Assembly: GCA_000310025.1 (NCBI GenBank)
Contig: FN649726.1
Location: 2,154,546-2,218,545, forward strand
DNA length: 64,000 nucleotides
Source: Ectocarpus siliculosus
Taxonomy: Eukaryota; Sar; Phaeophyceae; Ectocarpales; Ectocarpaceae
Direction: 5' to 3'
The translations under genes and the position numbers were made by a program. The notes beneath the pieces were generated by a model, which was given only the letters and a program-made list of their open reading frames with translations, did not search any database and was not told where the DNA came from. Positions 24,101-34,500 of this stretch are shown here, in pieces. The first letter of the stretch is position 1, and the number at the start of each line of letters is the position of its first letter.

Positions 24101-24571
24101 CCCTACGGCCGTCCAATCCCCCAGGCCCAGCAACAGGCGCAGCAGCAGAAGCCCCCGCAGCTGGACATGTACGGTCGCCCGATGCCCCAGCAGGCGCAGC
24201 AGCAGCAGCAGCCTCCTCAACAGCAACCGCCGCAGCAGCAGGCAGCTTCTCAGCAGCAACAACCTCCTCAGCTGGACATGTACGGTCGACCTCTGCCCCA
24301 AGCACAACAGCAGCAGGTGACACAAGCACCGGCACCGTTTGGCCAGTACCCGCCACAATCCCAGGCGCCGACCCCCGCTCCGGCTCCAACGCCGGCACCG
24401 GCTCCCACCTCGGCACCGGCACCGTCGCCGGCCCCAGCTCCTACGCCTGCAGCACCAGCAACTCCAGCGTTGCCTCCCGGCTGGCAAGCTGTCCCAGACA
24501 AGAGCAGCGGGGATACCTACTACTGGAACAAGGCCACGGGTCAAACAACGTGGGACTTCCCCACCAAGTAG
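18128..24571 (+). CDS. RS/RGG-rich, Pro/Gln-rich protein with a C-terminal WW domain (probable pre-mRNA splicing or RNA-binding factor)
   Basis: Exons: 18128-18214, 18527-19089, 19885 (or 19881) to 20568 across a 100-N gap, 21445-21601, 22326-22651, 22979-23302, 23621-24571. Exon 2 is acidic and Ala-rich and ends VDYTDEFGRVRQMLQ, a phrase resembling the DUF4078 motif of CCDC174-type splicing proteins. Exon 3 encodes dozens of SR/DR/RD dipeptides, then Gly-Arg repeats. Exon 4 ends GRGRGMVLPAWLVAQQ. The last exons are Q/P-rich and contain four (D)xYGRP(I/M/L)PQ repeats. They finish with a canonical WW domain (LPPGWQAVPD to TTWDFPTK) that should bind proline-rich ligands. The ATG at 18128 is the first in a frame that joins exon 2 in phase. 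Frame breaks at about 20085-20110, in the C10 run at 22363-22372 and at about 22400-22425 look like sequencing errors. A nuclear role is inference. Confidence 0.83.
20146..20383. other. Low-quality contig end duplicating the sequence after the gap
   Basis: Phrase by phrase this block repeats 20484-20706: GGTGGTCSTGAC, GGGGTGGTGGARGGTTCC, GGGACCCC, GAGTGTTTTTT, GGGCGGCT, CTTCTTTTTAA and TTTTAACTT in the same order. It has inflated homopolymers (runs of G, T and C) and scattered miscalls. That is the signature of a trailing read end rather than a genomic duplication. Confidence 0.8.
20384..20483. other. Assembly gap (100 N)
   Basis: Exactly 100 N lie inside the RS/RGG exon of the WW-domain gene. 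The sequence on the left (about 20146-20383) is a corrupted copy of the sequence on the right (about 20484-20706), so the gap probably has no real length. Confidence 0.97.
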
Positions 24572-25747
24572 AGGCAGGAAGCTTGGTGGAACGGGGGGGG
24601 GGGTTGTGCGGTTTTGGTTTTGCACAGCATTTTCTGTAGCATTTTCTGTAGCATTTTCTGTAGCGGGGATCGAAATGTGAATTTTTCCACGGCTGATTGT
24701 CACATGTCCTCGTGATTGTGATGTCCGCTGCACCACCACCGCGCCCTTAACGTGGAGATGGTGTATGGAGTGCGATTCCTTTCGAGAGACGGGATAAAGA
24801 TCACGCGTGTGGCCGTGCGCGGGATGGTGGTTCCACCTTTGCGACACATGCTCCGCATGCTTGTATTTCGTCGGTTTCGACGCTGGGTGGTGTTCACCGG
24901 GGTTGGAAAGGGGGTTGCTCGTTTGGGCAGATATTCATAGTGCACCTGTGACTTGCATCGTCGTTGTTCTCCAGGGAATGGGAACTGTCGAATTTGTTTT
25001 GCGTATTCTTTTAAGGCAATCAAATAGGAGAAGCATCGTGAACGCGTTTGTTTGTTGATGTGCGGTGTGCGGTGTGCATGACGTGTTTGCCTGTGCGTGC
25101 ACATGTGCTCTTTCAACGAGAACGCAACTCCTTCTCTGCTGGATTTGCATGACACACAACGCAGCAGTTGAGGACTACTTGGTTCCTGGGTACCGAACGC
25201 CAAGGGCTTGTGTTGCGCGCTCACACCGCCGCAGCAATCGTTCAAAGCACAAGCAGGGAGGATTGCTTGACAACGTGGGGTTGGTACGCGGAATGCTAGC
25301 TAGGATATGGGTGGAATCCACCGCTTGGAAACAAGCCCAGGTCAGTGCAGAGTAATGAAAGCAAGGAGGACGAGGTCCACGGGAGATCTTCCACAAGTTG
25401 CCGGGGTATGGTTTAAGCTCGGAATGAACTAAAACTTTTTTAACAATGTGTGTGATTCAGGAGTGTGTGCTTTAAAGCTTCGATGATCGTTTTGCCGTGC
25501 CACATGGACCTGAGACAAAAGTCCGAAACCTACGACGGCGGCGACCCGGGCAGAAAGCGCCATCCCTTTTTCCCTCCCCCCTCCTCGCACCATGCGTTCC
25601 TTTACGCTTGTCAACGCGGTACAAATATCCCACAAAACTGCCCAAGTCCAACTCGCCGAGGGAGGCGGCGACCAGAACTAGTAACTATTGTTTGTTGGAG
25701 CCTCTAATTTTTAGCTCTAAACACACAAGACTGTATCTCGTCTGCTT
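24572..25747. other. Convergent intergenic region, no gene
   Basis: Lies between the stop codons of the WW-domain gene (+) and the mitochondrial carrier (-) and must contain both 3' UTRs. Only short frames without motifs are present; the 12-bp repeat at 24628 is the one notable feature. Confidence 0.6.
24628..24663. repeat. 12-bp tandem repeat, three copies
   Basis: GCATTTTCTGTA is repeated three times without change about 60 bp after the stop codon of the WW-domain gene, within its probable 3' UTR. Confidence 0.95.
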
Positions 25748-28700
25748 CTATCCCTCCGTTACGGTTTCAAGCTCCTCCACTAATACTTTGGTTCGCGAGA
25801 GCACGTTTTTTTTTTTGGGTTTGGGCGCCGCGGTTTCCGGGACTTCGGCCATAAGTCGCTTCATAAATTCGTACACCCTGCATCAACAGTAACGCACACG
25901 GACGGGGAGAAACGATTAGGCACGTTGGTCGGGGTGGGGCAGAGGCATGAGATCGTGTTTTTAGCTATCACTCACGACAAGGGGGGGGGGGCATCGCACA
26001 TCACAGTTCGTGTACCCAACCAGTGTTCCACGGAAGAGAGGGGAACCAGTGGTAGGTTCACTTTTGTCAACGATCGGGAGCAAAAAATTGTTTCGACCAT
26101 CTTCTTGAGCCCCGGGGGGGGGGGGGGGGAGTCTTTTACCACCTGGATTCCAGAACTCCCTGGTTTCAGCCTACATCATACATCGTACCTCGAGGAATTA
26201 CACATCGTAGGCGCATGAGCGGTTTCAAAAAGAAATTCATACACGCCATGATCGTCCGCAGAAAACTGCACCGAACACCTTGCCGTGTAGACGTGACCAA
26301 ACTAGACGCGGAACGGTACTTTGGTAGGCAGCGCAGCATCAAAGAGGAGACTCACAGGTACTGAACGCCGATCATGGGAACGACGCTCACGAGGCGCGGC
26401 GATAACGAATTGTAAAAAGAAGTTACGCCCTCCTCCCGCAGCATCCTCGTGAAGCAGTTGAAGATCCCGCTGTACATCACGGTCGATGCGCTCGACTGGG
26501 TCACCAGGCGAGTCTGTCGGGTCGAGGGTTGGCATCAGCGAGCGCGGGTGGAGTTGGGCGGGACTGTCAGCATTTCAACGCGCAACGTTCAAGCGTTGGT
26601 CTCTGCACGTGAAGTATCCTTCAAACGAAAGCAATGGCGCGGACGAGCGTAGTGGTTGACCGGTACCCTCGGCACTACAGCACCTACGATAGTGAAAACT
26701 TCGTGTCCCTTAGAGTCGCGAATCGAAACATGACAACACCATGCATTCGCTTCCGAAATCTGTACATGATTTTTGTGCCCATTCTTAGGGCACGACTTTA
26801 CCAGCCAAATGGGAACCAAGCACCGCAGCCCGACCAATTCCAAGGTGACTACAGCCAAACGCCATGATCACTGCTGTGATACCGACCCTCCCGCCATTCG
26901 AAACAGAGTCGCACAAGCCATACGGCGTACCTTGACCGTGTCCATAGGGATCATGATCGTCACCGATCCCGCCGCTGCGATGCATCTGTTTTCGTTTGCG
27001 TTGGGTCGAAGAACGGGCGGCAAGGGTGCACAGGCAGACGGGGTCACAATCTTTGATTGCGCCGGAACCCCCTGTTCACCACGGGCAGGATCCCAACGGG
27101 AATTAAAGCGCGGCCGCGAGAGGCCCCACATGTTTCTCGCCCTGGAATGCCTACGCTTCGAACGTAGATCGACATCGGCGGAAACCGCTATGCTACAACG
27201 AAACAGTTTCACACGTGGGGACAGAACAGCTTAAGGGGCCAGCCCCTCTCGAGGCAGATCACCCCATGTCTCGACATGTGTGTAGTTATTTTCGAGACGC
27301 GTGTCCGATTAAGCCACAGCAGTAAATACCTTTGGTGCAGACACGACAATGGTCCGCACACGTCTACCAGGTGTGGGCTACCTGGAGATCTATCTCGTCA
27401 GAAGCTCCGCGTGTGGATCGTTGGGCACCAACGAAAAAAAGGGTACATAGACATACCCATATTACACGGGAATCCGATCGATCATACCATCGCCAGCACC
27501 GCAGAAGTCATTGGCAATGCCGGGAACGTCTCTTCGCCGTTCCACGCTGCCTCCGCTTCTAGGGTTCGTGTTCGTACATTCTTGGCAAGATCGAAATGCA
27601 CCGTCGCCTTCCTTTCTTTGACTCCGTACATGGAGTGAGCGAGAACACCGGCTGACATAACTCGCTACTTCTGACGACATGTCGCCCTGTGAACGGAAAA
27701 ACACCAAGGCACCAAAGGGTCCTAGCTGGACCCCAAGAAAGGCGGACAACGCCAGCACCGATACCGCACGCACTCACCCGAGCCAGAAGTTCTCCGTGTT
27801 GGAGGGCAAGCGCTTCGCCATCCTGTAGTGCAAGTCCTTCACCTGCTGGAACAAAACCCACGTCAACCCGTACGAGGGGATCTTTTGCACGAGCCCCGGC
27901 CACCACCCCGCGTAGAAACCCCGCGCCCCCTTCTCCTGGATGATGCTCCGAACTCCTGTCCACAGGTTCGGGTACACCCCCGCCATGATCCTATTGGTCA
28001 AAACCATCTGAGTTGCCGGCAGCGAGGGTTTACGAGAGAAACGATGACATACACAGAGGGCGAAACACATGAAAAGTTGCAGGTATGTTGGACGGCCGAT
28101 ATAAGGACGAATGCGACCAACGAGGCGAACCGGAAATGTGTGCACATGTTGCTCACAAATCCAAAATGCGCCCCATGCCATGTGACCCTCTACCGATCCT
28201 TGCTGCAGTTGTTGTGCAGCTGCCAACTCGGTGGCATCAACTGCAGTGCGGAAACAAGCTGCAGGGGGAAGATAGATCTGGCGTGTTGGTACTCCGCGAC
28301 AAGACGAGTCATGCGCCCGCAGCGGCAACCCCACAGCCAGTCAAGTAAGTAGTTCGTTTTACCTGAGGTGTGCTCATGACAGAGCACAGAGCTGTCGCTG
28401 CCGAGCAAGAAGCAAAATCCAGCAGGAACGACGCTGTCTTCAGCGGGAACATCTCGGCCATCCTTGATTTGGTATTCTGCACGAAAGAGGAGCGGAGGAA
28501 GAGGCAGAGATCGTTCGGAAATTGTGTGGAAAGGCACGGAAGCATACCGAACTTGTCGGTTTTATTACCAGCGAATTCAAGGTTGACTCCATTCAACCTA
28601 CTTGGTCTTTTCGTACATCATTCCCGGGATCTCCTGCACACGGGCGACGGTTTTCCATATGAGCTGAGAAGGCAAAGAACAGCAACACAACTGCTTGTGC

Positions 28701-30364
28701 CGGGCTTCCGGAATCCAAAATTGCCAGGATCTAATCGCGTCAGGCAAAGCTCGAACTTGTTCGGACAGCTGACAAAGGCCGTGCCCTCACATGGACTACA
28801 AGATAGGATAGCCACCTGAAACAACCAAATGAAGAAGACCGTTCATGCCATGCCTTCGCTGTCACGCCACCTGCACACTAAACTGCGTAAACCTTAGCAA
28901 CAGGCTGTCACGCCACCGCACACTGTACACTAAACTGCGTAAACCTTAGCAACAGGACGAGGCTCGACGCCAATAGAACGGACTCACCCGCCGGTATCCA
29001 CAACATCCAGATGTTGACAACTACGACGGTTCCTGGAGGTTGCAAGGTGCGGTGACATTCAGAATGCTGCGCTGCTTGAACGGAGCGTGACTAAATACAC
29101 TCTGTAGTTCTCACAAAGCTACACAACCGGGTTCGGTCTTCTACAGAAGCGCCATGTCTCATGGAGTAAATGGCCTTGCCCATCACCGCCCGCTACGAAC
29201 GCGTGTCTCCACACGGCCACCAACCTCCAAAACGGCGAAATGCAAAGCCCCGTTTGGCAGCGACAGCAAGAACTGCGCCCCCGCCCCCCTCGAGAGAGTG
29301 GTCCACGTCAGGGGAAGAATCGCCCTGAAAGACCCCTTCGTCTGCAGCAGCGTCTTGATCACGTTTGCCGGGTGGAGCGATGTCTGCGCCACGCTGAGGG
29401 GACAGACGGGGAGGGTGTATGCATACGACGACAGGAACAAGACACACGATTCGGTGTGAGGGCTCCCGCGTCACCTCGGACCAGTGATACTTGTTCGCGC
29501 CCACAGCGATGCCATCGATCCCATTGGTTCGAGTATTGCCTGGTGTGGTATGGATGGCATGAAGACGCCAGCGGCGACATGTGAACCCAGTTTCTGTCAT
29601 CATAAGCTACTGCCACGTCCCTCCTGGTGACCCCGCGTCAAACAAGGGTATGGGGTATGCCGTAAGGCATAGACTGGCGGCACCCATTGACGGGACGATA
29701 CTCACATACTCCACCGCAGCTGAATGGCAAGCCTGAGTTGAACGTTTATTTTCCTCACGTTCCACAGGCTCGTACGTAAAAGTGGTACTGCAGTGCAGCA
29801 GTACCACAACACAAGCAGAAACCATCAACTTCGATGCAAAGTTGACCAACAAAGACCAACGGCATGGTCTATGCCCACATAGACATAAGCCGACACACGT
29901 GTGTCACAGCTAGGCTACAGCCTGCACATGATGCGTCAGATTTCTCGCCTTCGACTGACCGCCCCCGCCACCATGCAGCCCCAAAACGTCAGCTTGTAAT
30001 CCGGGCGCACCCCCGCCGCTCTCGCCGCCGCCTGAGCCTTCCGGTTAACGTCCTCATGGGCGAAGAGGCTGCCATGCCGTGCTTTCCATCTTGCGATGGG
30101 TTCCTTCGTTGTTTCCCCCCACGACGCTAATAAGCCCCCCAACCCCCCACTGCCGCGCGGCGACCCTTCCACTCCGCCTGTACTTCTTTTATTGCTGCTG
30201 TCCCCTCTCGGTCGCGCCCACGCAAACGCGCGGTTGTGTTTGGTGTTACTGTTGCCTGCTGCTGCTACATCTGTTGTTGCTGACCCTGCCGATGCTGCCG
30301 CCTCGTACAACGGTCTGTGGCAAGGACACGTTTTGCACAAGGAGGCAGACAGAAAGTCAAACAT
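25748..30364 (-). CDS. Mitochondrial carrier family protein (SLC25-type), complete
   Basis: Moves a metabolite across the inner mitochondrial (possibly plastid) membrane; the substrate is unknown. Seven exons join in phase: 30364-29949, 29393-29225, 28476-28363, 28007-27778, 26985-26931, 26513-26356, 25877-25748, giving 423 residues. A hydrophilic N-terminal extension of about 120 residues precedes three tandem repeats. Repeat 1 has HPANVIKTLLQ, repeat 2 has STPQMVLTNRIMAG and GFYAGWWPGLVQKIPSYG, and repeat 3 has IPMDTVKTRLV, SFYNSLSPRLVSVVP and QYLVYEFMKRL. Only repeat 3 keeps the canonical Px[DE]xx[KR] signature; repeats 1 and 2 lack its acidic residue. The C-terminus is a short Lys-rich tail. 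The ATG at 30364 starts the frame used by exon 1; Met codons further upstream in the same open frame cannot be excluded. Intron 1 uses a GC donor. The family is certain; the transported compound is not. Confidence 0.93.
28859..28956. repeat. Tandem duplication (46 and 52 bp units)
   Basis: CTGTCACGCCACC through TAAACTGCGTAAACC to AGCAACAGG occurs at 28859-28904 and again at 28905-28956. The second unit carries a 7-bp insertion, less one base. Both lie in an intron of the mitochondrial carrier gene. Confidence 0.92.
29394..29948 (-). other. GC-AG intron in the mitochondrial carrier gene
   Basis: Exon 1 must end CGA AG to join the next exon (C GTG GCG) and give the sequence AGAVSRSVAQTSLHP. 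The intron then starts GCGAGA rather than GT. The GT donors within 15 bp (GTCAGT, GTCGAA) leave the wrong phase. The acceptor CCCCTCAG is strong. GC-AG introns are a known minor class of U2 introns. Confidence 0.75.
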
Positions 30365-31505
30365 GTGTGACCGGGAACCAGAGCCCAAGTCATGAGTGCC
30401 GTAGCGAAAAAAAAACGACTGAGCAGATGAGTTGCTCCTACTTTTCAGAGCCGTGTGGGCGATGCGTTGTAGTGATCCAACTCTGACCTGGAGTGGGACT
30501 GAGCCGAGGCTGAACCACTGCTGCTGCTGTGTCCTGCACCTTTGGCAACGAACGTGTGGGCCCCTGACCCTGACACGACTTCCGAGCAAGCAACCACCCA
30601 TGCCAACAGCAGGCAACAGCACCCACGGTGGCTCAACACCAAAGACAACGTCGAAGGTCTTCGTGTCATGGCTCCTTGCGGGTGTGGCCTCGATCTCGAG
30701 GTCCGAGTTCAACCCTCGCTGCTCCACTTGTGTGCTTTGCGTGCGCTTTCTTTCTTTTTTTTTTGTGGATTCTCCGCCGCACTTGATAAAAGCCTGCTGA
30801 ACCACATGTATATTGAAACCCCCCCCTGGTACCTATAGCATATGCGTAGGAGGTTTTCTGCTGCGCGGGTGCCCCCCAACCTGGAACATCTTGCTTATGG
30901 AAGCAGTGCAGTGGCTAAGCTCCGTGTCACTGCAACAGTTCAGCTCCGCGTGCTGCGCGGTTATAGGTGAGTAGCCGCTATATTGGGGCCTCGTCGTGGT
31001 TCATTGCAGTGGCCATAAGCCAGAGGGAGGATCCCAAACGCTGTGAAAAGGTGGCCAAGCAGGACGGAGATACGTAGGAACCCTGCTCAAACTTGCGGCA
31101 CTGAAATGCACTTTGTGAACTGCCTGTAGAACTACCTGCTTTTTCACGCTCGAATGTCAGCCAGTAGGGCGGAGGGTACTCAGCGCTAGAGATGTGCATG
31201 TAGAACGGTTACTGCAACGCGCCGTCTTCAACAAATTGCACCAATCTACTGCAACGATTACTGGACTCCGAGACGTTTTGATGTAAGTGCTTTTGTGTTT
31301 TAGTCCTCTGTTGCTATTGTGTACAACAGATGAGTGCGGAGAGAATGTGTGGAACATACTGTAGGAACACGTTAAACACGTGACTTGTAGACTATTAAAT
31401 AGTTCTCCGTTTGTTCCATCATCTACATTGCAGAGTACATGCAATGCGAACCTATCGGGCGCTGCGCTTGTCTGCTGTTCCCTTCAGGGGACTCGTCCAC
31501 TCATC
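30365..31505. promoter_or_regulatory. Divergent intergenic region between the carrier and VPS13 genes
   Basis: The two start codons (30364 on minus, 31506 on plus) face away from each other across 1.14 kb, so both promoters and 5' UTRs should be here. I see no TATA box or other element that I can defend. The open plus-strand frames at 30432-30838 have no recognisable motif. Confidence 0.4.
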
Positions 31506-34500
31506 ATGAGGGCCTTCTCGGATATACTGCTGGGACCCCTCAAGGCGGTGCTAATGCGGGTTCTTCAGCAGCAGCTGTCCAAGTACATCCACAACATCGA
31601 GCTGGAGGAGCTGGGGCTCATGGGAGGCGACGTTGTCTTGGAAAACCTTGGTAGGGGATGCGCATAACGCACTGAAAGAGCGCGCCAGATTCATCTTTAC
31701 GGCTCGCAGCGCACACGCTACTTTCTCTACACACCCAGGGCCGTGTTTTCGTCATGTGAACGAGAACAGATATCTCTGAAATTGTTCAAGGTGTGCTTCA
31801 TTAAAGGCATAGAAATCAGGTTTTGCCCTTGCAGCGGACGACAAGCGCGCAGAACACCGTCGATTCCTGTGAAAGTTGTTCCCATGAACCAAACCACCCC
31901 CCTTATCTTCCCCCGCCTGCCGGTTGGTCAATGGTGTAACAACTAAAGGCATGCAAAACATGAGTACGCCCCCTCCCTGCCCGTTGCATCGCGTGTCCTC
32001 TCTGTGGCGGCCTATGCAGAGCTCCGCAAAGACGTTCTCCACGATATCGGAGGCATCAGCACCGACTACGATTTCTCAAGGTGAGCAGGCACGCAGCGGT
32101 GTTTCACTGTAGAACTGAGATTGGACCGCATCGCCACGCGCCAGGGTATTTGCCTTGCAACTCTCAGGCAGCGGGACTGATCTTAAGCAGTGAAGTGGAG
32201 TTTGCGTCGCACTTTGTAGGACACCGGTGAGTGTGCAAAACCCTTGCAGGTACGACGGCATCAAACACCGTCGCTGAGTTCCGAATTCTCCCGCATCGGC
32301 GAGCAGCAAGTTGCCTCCAACAATATCGGCAGCTGTTGACAAGCCCTGGGGTATACGGTGCTCTGGTGTGCCCGGCAGCGCTTGAATTTTGAGCCCAGCC
32401 TGTTTGTGCAAGGGCATCTTCCAGCATCAGTACTGTCCCAATACAATTACCACAGCTCCGCGCATGCCAGAATGTGTTGGTGTCGCTTGGTTTCAAAGGA
32501 AACGCCGCGTGGGTAACTCTAAGATACACGCTTCTTTTCTTTGGTCTCCTTTTCGGGTGTGGTATCAATTGTACGCGCTCCGCCATGCTTGCCCGCTGCC
32601 TGCAACAGGGGTTTTATCAAAGAGCTACGGATTCACATCCCTTGGACTCGGCTCCAGTCGCGGCCCATCGAAATCAAGGTCAAGACCGTCGAGATCATCA
32701 TAACCCCTATCACGCATGCGGCCTCGCACCGCCCGAGTACTCGGCGATCCAGAACTGGGCCACACTCGAGACACGGGTGCGTCTGGAAGCGCGTTGTTGT
32801 CTGAAACACGCAAGGCAGAGTGTGGAATGGGTCTTAGCCGAAGTTAAGCGAAGCGGTTGGTGAAGCTCGGGCTGATCACTGCGATTCCCACGGGTAGGTT
32901 TCTGGTAGTGCTGATTTGCGCTCGTGTGCAATTCTTCTCCAAGTAGGCAAAGTGGACACATATTTTTGCTGTTGGCCTTGTTGCGAGCTGTGTGGGATAT
33001 GTAGCAGCACCCCGTGATGTATGATCGGAGGGGGCTTGGAATGGTGCATCGGCTGACTTTCTAGCCAAGACAAGCTGAATCCGCAATATGTAGTTCAGGC
33101 ACAACGGAAAAGAAGTCGGTATCCAAAGCTGCTGTAACCTTCACCCAGTCGTTGATGCCCTGTGGTTGATGCCCAGTGGTTGATGCCACTTCTGATGCTG
33201 GGCCCTTCGTTTTCGTCTTGATTTCAGCGGCAGGTCGACAGACGAGCAGGCTGCTCCGGCGGGGGTCAGCGGGTGGATGCAGCAGCTCTTGACCAAGGTC
33301 CTTGCGAACATGTCCATCGAGGTAAATCCTTCACACTTGGTGTTGCTACCGCCACGCGCACTTTTACAACTTGTTAAGTTTTGCGTTGGCCGTGGTATCG
33401 TGGTGGGTGGGAAAAAAAACACTCGTTCGTTAATACGATACCTTTTGTTGTGCCGGCTCGTCAAAAACGTGGTAAAATAGAACTTTGGGGACGAGGTCTT
33501 CTGTTTGCGTCCCTGCGCTTTCGCACACGCGCGCTTATCGCACACTGTACAAACCAAGCTGACAGAGGGCTTTGTTCCCTATACTATTACAGTGTAACAG
33601 CTGCCAGAACAAGAGTGCTCATGTTTTCCACAGCCGATCCATGCTGGACTCCCCCACATCACCAACCACTACCGACTGACCGGTCACTACCCACCGCCAC
33701 CCCTCGGATATCGTTGTACGCTATATGTGCTGGTTAGGTGTCTAACCTGGTGCTCAAGTACGAAGATGCGGATGTTGTGCTTTCTGCTGCTCTAAAGGTA
33801 ACTCTATCCGCGTTTCCAAGCTGAGGGGCACCACAGCTGATAGCTTAGTCCCACGAGCTGCATCGTGCAACAATGTTGCTGTCCTGCTTGCACCACGTGC
33901 ACCATGCCTTACCGTGCGCTTCCGACGAACACCCTCCGACGAGATATTGTTAGGAGGCAGGGGAGGAGGATGGAGGAGAGTCGCCGGTTTTGTTTTTATC
34001 GATGGCCGGAGGCAACACAGCAACGCCCAAGTTGGTAGTAGTATCACAACGCTACAGCAGTGTTGTAGAGTCACACCGCCTGCCTCCTGCCGCGTCTTGT
34101 CCCGCTCCTGCGCGTCCAACCTTAACAGTCCTTGGTTTGTTTCTCGGCGGATCCCGACCGAGAGTGGACACCGGCGTTCGCCAGCCTCGACGACCCGTTC
34201 GGCTTCTTGCATAAGCTTGTACACGCCAGCGACTTGACCGTGTGTCTTGACCGCTACTGCGCTCCAGACTCCTCGAGGAGAAGACAAGTCCAGGCCTTCG
34301 AGGTGCTCCGGCCGGCTTCAGCGCCGATTAGTCTTGGTCGTCGCTGCAGTAGCGTACAAGTACCTCGTATGAATTGATATGTTGTGGTTGTTTTTTACGT
34401 ATGTCGAAAGGTGTGTCGATGGTGAGGTTTCAGCAGGCAAGCATATGCCATGGACACAACGGTCGATGCTTCACGTACAGATTTGCTCCTCACGCTTGTA

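Noticed and set aside
30096-30395. Plus-strand frame with a hydrophobic leader resembling a signal peptide
   Set aside because: It is antisense to the first exon of the mitochondrial carrier. The Leu run comes from the complementary strand of Ser/Asn/Ala codons.
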